Assembly: GCA_037200385.1 (NCBI GenBank)
Contig: JBBCGL010000001.1
Coordinates: 4,417,418 to 4,481,417, forward strand
Reading direction: 5' to 3'
Length of the DNA stretch: 64,000 bases
DNA from: Rhizomicrobium sp.
GTDB taxonomy: Bacteria; Pseudomonadota; Alphaproteobacteria; Micropepsales; Micropepsaceae
In this document: positions 51,072 to 60,442 of the stretch, one piece after another
How the letters are laid out: each line of letters opens with the position of its first letter
How positions within the stretch are numbered: the first letter of the stretch is position 1
The notes under the pieces: model-generated
Seen by the model: only the letters and a program-made list of their open reading frames with translations
Database searches by the model: none
Told to the model about the DNA's origin: nothing
Made by a program: the position numbers and the translations under genes

Positions 51072-53273
51072 ATGTCAAACCCTAAAGTCAGCCCCGAGGC
51101 GGAGAATCCGGTCCCCGAACCGATCGAGGTCGCGGCGCCCGAGCCCGCGATCGACCCGGCCTCGCCCGACCGCTTCGTCAACCGCGAGCTCTCCTGGCTG
51201 GCCTTCAACCGCCGCGTCCTGGAGGAGGCCCGCAACCGCCGCCACCCTTTGCTCGAGCGGGTGCGCTTCCTCGCGATCTCCGCCTCGAACCTCGACGAGT
51301 TCTTCATGGTCCGCGTCGCGGGCCTCAAGGGCATGGTCGCCGAGAACGTCGCCACCGTGTCGGCCGACGGCCTCACCCCGGCGCAGCAGCTCGCCCAGGT
51401 CGACGCCATGGCCAAGACCCTGATCGACGACCAGCAATCGGTCTGGACTCCGATGTGCAAGGAATTGCGCGAGGCCGGCATCGCCGTCATCGAGCAGGAC
51501 GAGGTGGGCGCGGCCGACCGCCCGCATCTGGAGACCTATTTCCGCGAGCAGGTCTTTCCCGTCCTCACCCCGCTCGCCGTCGATCCCGCGCATCCCTTCC
51601 CCTTCATCCCCAATCTGGGCTTCACGCTCGCGCTGCAGCTCACCCGGGTCCGCGACGGCAAGCAGGTCAATGCGCTGCTCCCGATCCCGCCCCAGCTCCA
51701 GCGCTTCATCCGCCTGCCCGATGCCGGCGGCACGGTGCGCTTCCTGCCGCTCGAGAGCCTGATCGGGCTGCATCTCGACAAGCTCTTCCCCGGCCATGTC
51801 GCCACCGCCTCGGGCCTCTTCCGCATCCTGCGCGACAGCGACGTGGAGATCGAGGAAGAGGCCGAAGACCTCATGCTGCTGTTCGAGACGTTGCTCAAGC
51901 GCCGCCGCCGCGGCAACGTCATCCACATGAAATGCGCCGCCTCGATGCCGGACGATCTGCGCGTCTTCATCGCCGACCATCTCGACCTCGATCCGCCCGA
52001 CATGGTCATCATCGACCACATGCTGGGGCTCTCCGACCTCACCAAGCTGATCCTCGACGAGCGCCGCGACCTGCAGTTCAAGCCTTACGTCGCGCGCTTC
52101 CCCGAGCGCTTCCGCGATCACGGCGGCGACAGCTTCGCGGCGATCCGCGAGAAGGACATGATCGTCCATCATCCCTTCGAGAGCTTCGATGCGGTGGTGC
52201 AGTTCGTCCGCCAGGCCGCCGCCGATCCCAACGTCGTGGCGATCAAGCAGACGCTCTACCGCACCTCCTCCGACAGCCCGATCGTCTCGGCGCTGATCGA
52301 GGCGGCGGAGGCCGGCAAGTCCGTCACCGCGCTGGTCGAGCTGAAGGCCCGCTTCGACGAGGCCGCGAACATCAAATGGGCCCGCGACCTCGAGCGCGCC
52401 GGCGTCCAGGTGGTCTACGGCTTCATCGAGCTCAAGACCCACGCCAAGGTCAGCCTGGTGATCCGCCGCGAGAGCGGCTCGCTCCACACCTATGTGCATT
52501 TCGGCACCGGCAACTACCATCCCAACACCGCGAAGATCTACACCGACCTGTCGCTGTTCAGCGCCGATCCGGCGCTCGGGCGCGACGCGGCGCAGCTCTT
52601 CAACTTCATCACCGGCTATGCCGAGCCGGTGTCGCTGGAGAAGATCGCGATCTCGCCGGTCAACCTGCGCGGCCGCCTGATCGACGCGATCCAGCAGGAG
52701 ATGGTGCACGCCCAGGCCGGCCGTCCGGCCGCGATCTGGGTCAAGCTCAACAGCCTGGTCGATCCGCACATGATCGACGCGCTCTACCGCGCCAGCCAGG
52801 CGGGGGTGAAGATCGACCTGGTGGTGCGCGGCATCTGCTGCCTGCGTCCCGGCGTGCCGGGCCTCTCGGACAACATCCGGGTCAAGAGCATCATCGGCCG
52901 CTTCCTCGAGCACGGCCGCATCGTCTGCTTCGGCGCCGGCCATGGGCTGCCGTCGCCCCAGGCCAAGGTTTACATTTCTTCAGCAGACTGGATGCCGCGC
53001 AACCTCGACCGCCGCGTCGAGGCGCTGGTTCCCATCGAGAATCCCACGGTGCATCAACAGGTTCTCGACCAGATCATGGTCGCCCTGCTGAAGGACCAGG
53101 CGCAGTCCTGGCATATGCATGCCGACGGAACCTATATCCGCGACGCAGAATCCTCGTCGCCGGACGCCTTTTCGGCGCATACTTACTTCATGACGAATCC
53201 GTCCCTCTCCGGCCGCGGCCGCGCCCTCAAGATGCAGCAGCGTCCCATCGCCGTCGTCGTGCGGCGGAGCTGA
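51072..53273 (+). CDS. ppk: Polyphosphate kinase 1
   Basis: Ppk makes polyphosphate from ATP reversibly. The 733-residue protein has the four-domain family layout: [19 protein letters not shown] at the start, ANLDEFF-like [28 protein letters not shown], and the catalytic phosphohistidine region [20 protein letters not shown]. It has a 30-residue Pro/Glu-rich N-terminal extension. ppx follows two bases after its stop, so synthesis and breakdown of polyphosphate are encoded together. Confidence 0.97.
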   Translation: MSNPKVSPEAENPVPEPIEVAAPEPAIDPASPDRFVNRELSWLAFNRRVLEEARNRRHPLLERVRFLAISASNLDEFFMVRVAGLKGMVAENVATVSADGLTPAQQLAQVDAMAKTLIDDQQSVWTPMCKELREAGIAVIEQDEVGAADRPHLETYFREQVFPVLTPLAVDPAHPFPFIPNLGFTLALQLTRVRDGKQVNALLPIPPQLQRFIRLPDAGGTVRFLPLESLIGLHLDKLFPGHVATASGLFRILRDSDVEIEEEAEDLMLLFETLLKRRRRGNVIHMKCAASMPDDLRVFIADHLDLDPPDMVIIDHMLGLSDLTKLILDERRDLQFKPYVARFPERFRDHGGDSFAAIREKDMIVHHPFESFDAVVQFVRQAAADPNVVAIKQTLYRTSSDSPIVSALIEAAEAGKSVTALVELKARFDEAANIKWARDLERAGVQVVYGFIELKTHAKVSLVIRRESGSLHTYVHFGTGNYHPNTAKIYTDLSLFSADPALGRDAAQLFNFITGYAEPVSLEKIAISPVNLRGRLIDAIQQEMVHAQAGRPAAIWVKLNSLVDPHMIDALYRASQAGVKIDLVVRGICCLRPGVPGLSDNIRVKSIIGRFLEHGRIVCFGAGHGLPSPQAKVYISSADWMPRNLDRRVEALVPIENPTVHQQVLDQIMVALLKDQAQSWHMHADGTYIRDAESSSPDAFSAHTYFMTNPSLSGRGRALKMQQRPIAVVVRRS

Positions 53274-53275
53274 GC

Positions 53276-54826
53276 ATGAGCGGCACCTCGACCCCGTCCG
53301 CGGAGACCCGGGCTCCGCAAGGCGTCCGGCCGCGCCCGAAGCTGTCGGGCCGCCGCCCGCTCGCCGTGGTCGATATCGGCTCCAACTCCGTCCGTCTCGT
53401 GGTCTACGAGAACGAGACCCGCGCCGCCGCGACGCTGCACAACGAGAAATCGATCTGCGGCATCGGCCGCGACATGGTCTCGACCGGCCGCCTGCATGCC
53501 GAGGGCTGCAGCCAGGCGCTGCAGGCGCTGGCGCGCTTCCGCATGCTGGCCGACGGCCTGGGCACGGTGACGCGCGAGGCGGTCGCCACCGCCGCGGCGC
53601 GCGACGCCTCCAACGGCCAGGATTTCGTGCGCCGTGCCGAGGCCGCCTGGGGCGCGCCGGTGCGCGTCCTCTCGGGCCAGGAAGAAGCCCGCCTCGCGGC
53701 GCATGGCGTCGTCGCGGGAATCCCGCATGCCGACGGCCTGGTCGCCGATCTCGGCGGCGGCAGCCTCGACATGGTGAGCGTCCGCCACGGCCAGACCGGC
53801 GACGCCTTCACCCTGCCCATCGGCCCCTTGCGCCTGATGGACGCCGCCAAGGGCGATCCCGACAAGGCGCGCAAGCTGGTCGACGAGGATCTCGCGCGGC
53901 TGCATCTCATCGGCCTCAAGGACAGCGCGCTCTATGCCGTCGGCGGCATCTGGCGCAGCTTCGCCCGCGTCGACATGGAGGAGACGCATTATCCGCTGAA
54001 GGTGCTGCAGGAATACGAGATCCCGCGCCGCCGCGCCCTGCGCCTGTGCGACCTGCTCGCGCACCAGTCGCGCAAATCCATCGAGAAGATGAAGAGCGTC
54101 TCCAAGCGCCGCGCCGAGGCGCTGCCCTATGGCGCCATCGTGCTCGAGCGCCTGCTGCTCGCCTGCGACCTGAAATCGGTCGTGATCTCCGCCTATGGCC
54201 TGCGCGAAGGCCTGCTCTATGCCCGGCTGACGCCGGAGGAGCGCGCGCTCGATCCGCTCATCGCTTTCGCCGAGGGGATCAACGCCCGCCTCGCGCGCAA
54301 CGAGGACCATGCGCTCGAGATGTTCGAGTGGATGTCGGTGCTGTTCGCCGGCGAGACGCCGGAGCTGCGCCGCGTGCGCCTCGCCGCCTGCCTGTTCTCC
54401 GACATCGCCTGGCGCCGCCACCCCGACGACCGCGCCGAGGGCGCCCTCAAGCAGGTGCTGACCGCGCCCTTCGCGGGCGCCAGCCACCGCATCCGCGCCA
54501 TGATCGCCTCGGCGGTGTTCCACCGCTATTCCGGCGACGAGGATTTCCCGCCCGACATCGTGAACCCGGAACTCCTCAACGCCGAGGACGAGGCACGCGC
54601 CCTGGTCATCGGCCTGGCCTGCCGGCTGGGTTTCGCGCTCTCGGCCTCCTCGCCCGGGGCGCTGCCGCAATACCGCCTGCGCCTGACGCCGGCCAAGATC
54701 GTGCTCAACCTGTCGCGGCGCAACGAGGACATCGGCGGCGATCCCGTCCACAAGCGCCTCACCGAGCTTGCCGCCGCTTTCGGCCGCAAGGGCGAGATTT
54801 GGTCGTCCGATCCGGCCGCGATATGA
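53276..54826 (+). CDS. ppx: Exopolyphosphatase (Ppx/GppA family)
   Basis: Ppx removes terminal phosphate from polyphosphate; some relatives also cut pppGpp. The 516-residue protein has VVDIGSNSVRLVVYE near 30-44, ATAAARDASN, SGQEEARLAAHG and the phosphate-binding DLGGGSLDMV, the ASKHA fold marks. A C-terminal HD-like helical domain follows. A 27-residue Ser/Pro/Arg-rich N-terminal extension precedes the fold. The ATG at 53276 lies two bases after the ppk stop. Confidence 0.95.
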   Translation: MSGTSTPSAETRAPQGVRPRPKLSGRRPLAVVDIGSNSVRLVVYENETRAAATLHNEKSICGIGRDMVSTGRLHAEGCSQALQALARFRMLADGLGTVTREAVATAAARDASNGQDFVRRAEAAWGAPVRVLSGQEEARLAAHGVVAGIPHADGLVADLGGGSLDMVSVRHGQTGDAFTLPIGPLRLMDAAKGDPDKARKLVDEDLARLHLIGLKDSALYAVGGIWRSFARVDMEETHYPLKVLQEYEIPRRRALRLCDLLAHQSRKSIEKMKSVSKRRAEALPYGAIVLERLLLACDLKSVVISAYGLREGLLYARLTPEERALDPLIAFAEGINARLARNEDHALEMFEWMSVLFAGETPELRRVRLAACLFSDIAWRRHPDDRAEGALKQVLTAPFAGASHRIRAMIASAVFHRYSGDEDFPPDIVNPELLNAEDEARALVIGLACRLGFALSASSPGALPQYRLRLTPAKIVLNLSRRNEDIGGDPVHKRLTELAAAFGRKGEIWSSDPAAI

Positions 54827-54927
54827 TGTGCCGCCTTGCCTTTGCGCCCCGCCCGGGTCTTTAAGAGGCAGGAATTCGCGCCGGACCGCATCCGGCCACC
54901 CGTTCGGACGGGGAGAAGGAGCATCTC

Positions 54928-55152
54928 ATGGGTAGTTTCGGACCGCTGCACTGGATCATCCTGATCGCGGTCGTCGTCCTGCTGTTCGGCGGGCGCGGCA
55001 AGATCTCCGACCTGATGGGCGACGTCGCCAAGGGCATCAAGAGCTTCCGCAGCGGGCTCAACGATCCGGAGGACGCCAAGACCATCCAGGGCTCCGCCAG
55101 CGATCCCGTCGCGCCCACGCCGAACAAGGACCAGACCACCGTCGGGCGGTAG
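54928..55152 (+). CDS. tatA: Twin-arginine translocase subunit TatA
   Basis: TatA assembles the pore that passes folded proteins through the inner membrane. The 74-residue protein has one membrane helix ([13 protein letters not shown]), the conserved FGGRGKI hinge and an amphipathic helix ([16 protein letters not shown]). GAAGGAG precedes the ATG at 54928. It is the first of tatA-tatB-tatC. The phospholipase-like enzyme at 23888-25897 is one likely cargo. Confidence 0.96.
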   Translation: MGSFGPLHWIILIAVVVLLFGGRGKISDLMGDVAKGIKSFRSGLNDPEDAKTIQGSASDPVAPTPNKDQTTVGR

Positions 55153-55155
55153 GGC

Positions 55156-55590
55156 ATGCTCGACTTCTTCTCCTGGAGCCACATCCTCGTCCTTTTGATC
55201 GTCGCCCTCGTCGTGGTGGGCCCGAAGGACCTGCCGCGCCTGATGCGCATCGTCGGGCAATGGACCGGCAAGGCGCGCGCCATGGCCGACCAGTTCCGCC
55301 GGAGCTTCGACGACATGGCGCGCCAGTCCGAGCTCGACGAGCTGCGCAAGGAGATCGAGAGCCTGCGGGTCGGCAATCCGCTCTCCGACATCGAGCGCGA
55401 CCTGCACCGCTCCATCGTGCCCGACGACATGAAGTCTCCGGCCTCGAACGTCCCGCCGCCCGGCGGCGTCACGCTCGATCCGCTGCCCGATGGCGGGCCC
55501 GAGCCGCGCGCCGGCGAGTTCGAGGTGACGACGGCCGCGACGGCGCCGGAGCCGCTGGCGGTCACGGGCTATGAGCCGCCCGCGCCATGA
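55156..55590 (+). CDS. tatB: Twin-arginine translocase subunit TatB
   Basis: TatB forms the receptor with TatC that binds twin-arginine signals. The 144-residue protein has one membrane helix (SHILVLLIVALVVVGP), the conserved VGPKDLPRLMR hinge, a long amphipathic helix and a Pro-rich tail. It lies three bases after tatA and overlaps tatC by four. Confidence 0.95.
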   Translation: MLDFFSWSHILVLLIVALVVVGPKDLPRLMRIVGQWTGKARAMADQFRRSFDDMARQSELDELRKEIESLRVGNPLSDIERDLHRSIVPDDMKSPASNVPPPGGVTLDPLPDGGPEPRAGEFEVTTAATAPEPLAVTGYEPPAP

Positions 55591-56387
55591 ACAAGCCGTC
55601 GGCGGATGACGAAGCGGCCATCGAGGCGACCAAGGCGCCGCTGATGGAGCACCTGGTCGAGCTGCGCAAGCGGCTGATCTGGTCGATCCTCGCCTTTCTC
55701 GTCTGCTTCGGCATCTGCTTCTATTTCGCCAAGCCGATCTTCGCCTTCCTGACCGAGCCGCTCTACGCCACGATCAAGGAGCCGGCCAACCGCCATATGA
55801 TCGCGACCGGCCTGACCGAGACCTTCTTCACCTATGTGCGGGTCGGCATGTTCGCGGGCATCTGCCTGGCCTTCCCGGTCGTCGCGGCGCAGGTCTGGCT
55901 GTTCATCGCGCCGGGCCTCTACCGGCACGAGCGCAACGCCTTCTGGCCGTTCCTGCTGGCGACGCCGTTCCTCTTCGTCGCGGGCGCGGCGTTCGTCTTC
56001 TACGTGATGCTGCCCAACGCCATCGGCTTCTTCCACAGTTTCGAGACCACCGGCACGGGCGCGACGATGGGGATCGAGCTGCAGGCGCGGGTCAGCGAAT
56101 ATCTCGACTTCGTGACGACGCTGATCTTCGCCTTCGGCCTGTGCTTCCAGTTGCCGGTCCTGCTGTCGCTGCTGGGCCGGGTCGGGATCGTCACCTCGGC
56201 GCAGCTGCGTTCGATGCGGCGCTATGCGATCGTCGGGATGACCGCGGTGGCCGCCGTCCTGACCCCGCCGGACGCCTTCTCGATGCTGAGCCTGCTGGTG
56301 CCGCTGGTGGCGCTCTACGAAATCTCGGTGATCCTGGTCCGCCTGATCGAACGCGACAAGGCCAGGAAGGACGCGGCGGCGGCGTGA
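55587..56387 (+). CDS. tatC: Twin-arginine translocase subunit TatC
   Basis: TatC is the six-helix receptor for Tat signals. The 266-residue protein has the N-terminal MEHLVELRKRLIWSILAF with the key Glu, then FFTYVRVGMFAGICLAFPV and the final helices. It ends just before a family D repeat. Normal length. Confidence 0.97.
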   Translation: MNKPSADDEAAIEATKAPLMEHLVELRKRLIWSILAFLVCFGICFYFAKPIFAFLTEPLYATIKEPANRHMIATGLTETFFTYVRVGMFAGICLAFPVVAAQVWLFIAPGLYRHERNAFWPFLLATPFLFVAGAAFVFYVMLPNAIGFFHSFETTGTGATMGIELQARVSEYLDFVTTLIFAFGLCFQLPVLLSLLGRVGIVTSAQLRSMRRYAIVGMTAVAAVLTPPDAFSMLSLLVPLVALYEISVILVRLIERDKARKDAAAA

Positions 56388-56390
56388 GTT

Positions 56391-56450
56391 TCCTCCCCCG
56401 TGGTTACGGGGGAGGGGGACCATCGCGAAGCGATGGTGGAGGGGGGAGCC
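56391..56450. repeat. Palindromic repeat family D, copy 6
   Basis: CCTCCCCCGT-GGTT-ACGGGGGAGG (56392-56415), then GGGACCATCGCGAAGCGATGGT (split: ACCATCGC, GAA, GCGATGGT) and GGAGGGGGGAG. It lies after tatC and overlaps the end of the frameshifted DUF559 frame. Confidence 0.8.
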
Positions 56451-56788
56451 GCAGAGCACCGAATATCCCGCCCAACACATCCTCCAGCCGCAGATAGACG
56501 TCCTGGTTGGAAATTCGCAGAACCCGCCAGCCGCGGGACATCATGAACGCATCGCGCTTGCGGTCATGGGCGATCCTCCTCCGACGCGTGCGTATCGCCA
56601 TCGAGTTCGACCATCAGCCAGCGCGGCACGCAGGCGAAATCCGCGATATAGGGTCCGATCGGATGCTGCCGCCGGAAGCGCAGCTCGGGCGACTGCCGCA
56701 GCCGCGACCACAGGATCACTTCCGCATCGGTCATCCGCCGGCGCAAGTCTTTCGCGAATGGCCGCGATCTGCGCTCGCCTCGCCGCAT
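56404..56788 (-). pseudogene. Frameshifted DUF559 (endonuclease-like) gene
   Basis: The first frame, from ATG 56788, encodes RPFAKDLRRRMTDAEVILWSRL, RFRRQHPIGPYIADFACV and LMVELDGDTHASEED, the DUF559 domain start, a Vsr/restriction-endonuclease-like fold. It then hits TGA at about 56575. A shifted frame continues AHDRKRDAFMMSRGWRVLRI, SNQDVYLRLEDVLGGI, the normal end of the domain. Two missing bases (GATCGCCCATGAC for GATCGCGCCCATGAC) would explain it. The rejoined domain would be about 115 residues. The frame ends inside a family D repeat; another repeat lies upstream. An assembly error is possible, but the sequence as given is broken. Confidence 0.75.
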
Positions 56789-56819
56789 GGCGCTTGCCCC
56801 CTCCGTCTCGCCGCTGCCG

Positions 56820-57043
56820 CGGCGAGCCACCTCCCCCGTAACCACGGGGGAGGAAACCAGAACGCGCCGCCCTTTTCCTCCCCCGTGTTTGCGGGGGCTT
56901 CGTAGCGACAGCGTGCGAAGGCCGATTGCGCGGCGGCGAAATCGGCGGGGGGACCACATCGCGCAGCGATGTGGTGGAGCGGTGTATCGCCCGCCTGGAT
57001 ACCCTTCCCTCGGCGTGCTGGCGCACGCCTCGCCGGGGATGAC
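56820..57043. repeat. Compound repeat region: family D copy 7 plus truncated family C
   Basis: 56829-56853 has CCTCCCCCGTAACCACGGGGGAGG as a hairpin; 56877-56993 has CCTCCCCCGTG, TTTGCGGGGG, the TAGCGACAGCG block and GACCACATCGCGCAGCGATGTGG as a second unit. From about 57003 the right half of a family C element (CCCTTCCCTCGG, then CGCCGGGGATGAC) follows without its left half. Several elements thus appear stacked before serS. I see no gene in this stretch beyond the DUF559 remnant. Confidence 0.7.
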
Positions 57044-57102
57044 AAGGCAGGTTTTTGACCCGTCGCGCGCCCCATGCCATTACGCGCCCTCAGGAGCCCG
57101 CC

Positions 57103-58539
57103 ATGCACGACATCAAGTCCATCCGCGACAACCCCGACGCCTTCGTCGCCGGGCTCGACCGGCGTGGCGGCGGCGAGGGCGGGGCGATTGCCGGCCAGCT
57201 CCTCAAGCTCGACGCGGAGCTGCGCGCGCTCCTCACCGAGTTGCAGCAGAAGCAGGCGCGGCGCAACGAAGCCTCCAAGCTGATCGGCCAGGCGAAAGCC
57301 AAGAAGGACGAGGCCGGCGCCGCCGCCCTGATGGCCGAGGTCGCAGGCCTGAAAGACGCGATCCAGCAGGGCGAGCAGCGCCAGCGCGATCTCGAAGCCG
57401 AGCTCAAGACCGCCCTCGCCGTGATCCCGAACATCCCGGCCGACGACGTGCCGCAGGGCGACGGCGAGGACGACAACGTCCCGGTCGCGGCGCGCCACTA
57501 CAAAGCCACGCGGATCGCCGCGAGCGGCATCAACGCGCCGAAGGAGCATTTCGCGCTCGGCGAGGCGCTCGGCCTGATGGATTTCGAGCGCGCCGCGAAG
57601 GTCTCCGGCGCCCGCTTCGTCTATCTCAAAGGCGCCTTCGCCCGCCTCAATCGCGCACTGGCGAGCTTCATGCTCGACCTGCACACGACGAAGTACGGTT
57701 ATGAAGAGGTCGTACCCCCGTTGTTGGTGAACGACACTGCGATGTTTGGAACAGGGCAACTTCCGAAGTTCAAGGACGATTTGTTCCCTACATACCGAAG
57801 TGTTGAGTATTGGGAGCGTCTGAGCCGTGCTGCTGCGAAGCTCCTTGAAGAAGAAAGAGTCAAAGGCTATGGCGCTGCGCTCATGACAGCCAAGGCCGAG
57901 ATGGTTAGCGATCAGGATATTTTTTGGCTCATTCCTACCGCCGAAGTCCCGCTCACCAACTACGTCAACGGCGAAATCCTCTCCGAGACCGAACTCCCCC
58001 TGCGTTTCACCGCATACACACCGTGCTTCCGTTCGGAAGCCGGCGCCGCGGGCAAAGACACGCGCGGGATGATCCGCATGCACCAGTTCGACAAGGTCGA
58101 GCTCGTCTCCATCACGACGCCGGAGAAATCGAACGAAGAGCATGAGCGCATGACCGACGCGGCGCAGGAGGTCCTCAAGCGTCTCGACCTCAGCCATCGC
58201 GTCGTCACGCTGTGCACCGGCGACATGGGGTTCAGCGCGCGCAAGACCTACGACATCGAGGTCTGGCTGCCCGGGCAGAACCGCTTCCGCGAGATCTCCT
58301 CCTGCTCGAATTGCGGGGATTTCCAGGCGCGGCGGATGAACACGCGCTACCGCGGTGCCGGTCGCGAAGGCGGGGACAAGGTGAAGGGCCCGGTGCACAC
58401 GCTGAACGGCTCCGGCCTCGCCATCGGCCGCACGCTCATCGCGGTGGTCGAGAACTACCAGCAGGCCGACGGCAGCATCGCGATCCCCGACGCGCTCAAG
58501 CCCTATATGGGCGGCCTCGAGAAGATCGAGACGAAATAG
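57103..58539 (+). CDS. serS: Seryl-tRNA synthetase with an extra internal segment
   Basis: SerRS charges tRNA-Ser and tRNA-Sec with serine. The 478-residue protein has the N-terminal coiled coil (about 25-110), class II motif 2 in [20 protein letters not shown] and motif 3 in [17 protein letters not shown], and HTLNGSGLA. It is some 45-50 residues longer than usual. The extra part, about residues 231-274 (from [15 protein letters not shown] to SDQDIFW), sits between [13 protein letters not shown] and [11 protein letters not shown], which are normally almost adjacent. That stretch lies in a low-GC patch. All catalytic motifs are intact, so it should work. The ATG at 57103 is the family start. 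Confidence 0.93.
   Translation: MHDIKSIRDNPDAFVAGLDRRGGGEGGAIAGQLLKLDAELRALLTELQQKQARRNEASKLIGQAKAKKDEAGAAALMAEVAGLKDAIQQGEQRQRDLEAELKTALAVIPNIPADDVPQGDGEDDNVPVAARHYKATRIAASGINAPKEHFALGEALGLMDFERAAKVSGARFVYLKGAFARLNRALASFMLDLHTTKYGYEEVVPPLLVNDTAMFGTGQLPKFKDDLFPTYRSVEYWERLSRAAAKLLEEERVKGYGAALMTAKAEMVSDQDIFWLIPTAEVPLTNYVNGEILSETELPLRFTAYTPCFRSEAGAAGKDTRGMIRMHQFDKVELVSITTPEKSNEEHERMTDAAQEVLKRLDLSHRVVTLCTGDMGFSARKTYDIEVWLPGQNRFREISSCSNCGDFQARRMNTRYRGAGREGGDKVKGPVHTLNGSGLAIGRTLIAVVENYQQADGSIAIPDALKPYMGGLEKIETK
57690..57943 (+). other. Low-GC patch with insertion inside serS
   Basis: Bases 57721-57940 have 111 G+C of 220 (about 50 percent, counted by hand), against 65 percent in the line 58261-58320 and similar values elsewhere in the gene. 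Codon use changes at both borders (TTG, GTT, GAA, AGT, ATT, CCT become common). The patch covers the extra segment of the synthetase. It looks like a recombined piece from a lower-GC source. Confidence 0.75.
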
Positions 58540-58894
58540 CTCACTTTCCTCCCCCGTAAACACGGGGGAGGAAAGTGACGGCACGCGCCTTGAACCCGTC
58601 CGCGCCGCGCCCATCTCTCTCGTCCACGCCACGACCGGCGAAAGACGGAGGATAGACGGGGGTACCCCCTCGAGATTTTGGTGGAACAATTATATTGCCG
58701 AAGCGGCGCGCCCCGGCCGTAAAACTTATCCTCCAGGATTTGCGTTTCCACTCAATCGCTTGCGCCGGAATCGGGCGAATTGAACCGCGGATTTTGAAAT
58801 CGCCCGGCCCTGTCGTAGACACAGCCCGGTGGCCGAGCCGGCAAACAAAGATCAAGCGGCTGCGTTTTCCGCGATCGAAGGACCAGATGTTGTG
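58540..58894. repeat. Gap before surE with family D copy 8
   Basis: The 355-base gap begins with TTTCCTCCCCCGT-AAAC-ACGGGGGAGGAAA (about 58547-58573), a good terminator-like hairpin but without a T run. An AT-rich segment around 58672-58692 (ATTTTGGTGGAACAATTATA) and another at 58730-58745 stand out. I see no convincing gene; a minus-strand open frame of 82 codons reads through the hairpin and is rejected. Confidence 0.6.
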
Positions 58895-59677
58895 ATGCCC
58901 CTGCGAATCCTGGTCACCAATGACGACGGCATCCACGCCCCCGGCCTGGTCGCCGCCGAGAAGATCGCCCGCGCCCTCACCGACGACGTCTGGATCGTCG
59001 CGCCCGAGACCGAGCAGTCCGGCGCCTCGCACTCGCTCACTCTCACCATGCCGCTGCGCCTGCGCGAGGTCGACCCGCGCCGCTTCGCGGTCACCGGCAC
59101 GCCGACCGACTGCGTGATGATGGCCTGCGCCCATGTGATGAAGGACAAGCCGCCGACCCTGATCCTCTCCGGCGTCAATCGCGGCTCCAACATCGCCGAC
59201 GACGTGACCTATTCGGGCACCATCGCGGGCGCGATGGAAGGCTGCGCGCTCGGCATCCCGTCCATCGCGCTCAGCCAGTCCTATGGCTGGACCGAAGGCG
59301 ACGCGGTGCGCTGGGAGTGCGGCGAGGTCCAGGGCCCGCCGCTGATCCGGAAGCTGGTGGAAGCCGGCTGGCCCGACGACGTGCTGATGAACATCAACTT
59401 CCCGGACGCCGCGCCGAGCGAGGTCAAGGGCATCGACATCGCCGCCCAGGGCAAGCGCGACCTGCAGACCGCGGCGCTCGAGCGCCGCGTCGACGCGCGG
59501 GGCAATCCTTATTTCTGGATCGGTTTCAAGCGCGTCCGCTCGAACCCGCCGCGGGGCACCGACCTGCACGCGGTCTACAACAAGCGGATCGCGGTGACGC
59601 CGCTGCACCTCAACCTCACCGAGTTCAAGGTGGTCGAGACCCTGCGCGAGAAGCTCGGCGACATCGCGCTGGCGTAG
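58895..59677 (+). CDS. surE: 5'/3'-nucleotidase SurE
   Basis: SurE removes phosphate from nucleotides and is linked to survival in stationary phase. The 260-residue protein starts LRILVTNDDGIHAPG, with the metal-binding Asp10 and Asp11, then PETEQSGASHSLT and LSGVNRGSNIADDVTYSGT with further ligands. ATG 58895 gives the family start. It is followed by pcm, a classic pairing. Confidence 0.97.
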   Translation: MPLRILVTNDDGIHAPGLVAAEKIARALTDDVWIVAPETEQSGASHSLTLTMPLRLREVDPRRFAVTGTPTDCVMMACAHVMKDKPPTLILSGVNRGSNIADDVTYSGTIAGAMEGCALGIPSIALSQSYGWTEGDAVRWECGEVQGPPLIRKLVEAGWPDDVLMNINFPDAAPSEVKGIDIAAQGKRDLQTAALERRVDARGNPYFWIGFKRVRSNPPRGTDLHAVYNKRIAVTPLHLNLTEFKVVETLREKLGDIALA

Positions 59678-59709
59678 ACAGATGGGCACTGTCGTCATAA
59701 CCCCCTCGG

Positions 59710-59741
59710 TGTCATGGCCCGCACTCCGGCGGGCCATGACA
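59710..59741. repeat. Palindromic repeat family A, copy 2
   Basis: TGTCATGGCCCGC (59710-59722) and GCGGGCCATGACA (59729-59741) are perfect 13-bp arms around a six-base loop. The same arms occur in the larger element at 3091-3244. It lies between surE and pcm. Confidence 0.85.
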
Positions 59742-59763
59742 ACGGTGGTGGTGGCCTGAACCG

Positions 59764-60426
59764 ATGACCGTCGACCCGCGCCGGATCCAGCTCATCATGG
59801 AATTGCGCGGCCAGGGTATTTTCGACCCGCGCGTGCTGGACGCGATCGAGCGCACGCCGCGCGACGCCTTCGTCGACGAGCCGCTGCAATACGCGGCCTT
59901 CAACAACACGGCGCTGCCCATCGCCTGCGGCCAGACCATCAGCCAGCCCTTCGTCGTCGCCTATATGACGCAGCAGCTCGACGTGCAGCCGGGCCACCGC
60001 GTGCTCGAGATCGGCACCGGCTCCGGCTACCAGGCCGCGGTGCTCGCGCCGCTGTGCCGCCGCGTCTACACGGTCGAACGGCACAAGCCTTTGCTGGCGC
60101 AGGCGCAGAGCCGCTTCAAGGCGCTCGGCCTGCACAACATCGCGACAAGGCATGGCGACGGCTTCGCAGGCTGGGCCGAACAGGCGCCGTTCGACCGCAT
60201 CATCCTGTCGGCGGCGGCCGAACGCGTGCCGTTAATCCTTATCGAACAGTTAAAGCCGGGCGGAATCCTCGTTGCGCCTGTAGGGGGTGTCCCGGATTCG
60301 GACAGTTCCGCGCCGTTGGAAAGGTTTTCGCAACGTTTGACGAAGATGATCCGCACCGGGACAGGCATGACGGAAGAAGTCCTCATCCCTGTCGTCTTCG
60401 TCCCGATGCTGTCGGGCCTACCGTGA
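59764..60426 (+). CDS. pcm: Protein-L-isoaspartate O-methyltransferase
   Basis: Pcm methylates isoaspartyl residues in damaged proteins so they can be repaired. The 220-residue protein has the family region IACGQTISQPFVVAYMTQ, SAM motif I LEIGTGSGYQAAVLA and RHGDGFAGW. It is a normal Pcm. It follows surE with only a family A repeat between them, and the NlpD-like gene comes next. Confidence 0.95.
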   Translation: MTVDPRRIQLIMELRGQGIFDPRVLDAIERTPRDAFVDEPLQYAAFNNTALPIACGQTISQPFVVAYMTQQLDVQPGHRVLEIGTGSGYQAAVLAPLCRRVYTVERHKPLLAQAQSRFKALGLHNIATRHGDGFAGWAEQAPFDRIILSAAAERVPLILIEQLKPGGILVAPVGGVPDSDSSAPLERFSQRLTKMIRTGTGMTEEVLIPVVFVPMLSGLP

Positions 60427-60442
60427 GGTTGCGAGAACGCAT

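Noticed and set aside
58503-58751. An 82-codon minus-strand frame beginning METQILEDKFYG
   Set aside because: It reads through a family D hairpin into serS antisense; the first 40 residues look more protein-like, but there is no ribosome site or known motif.
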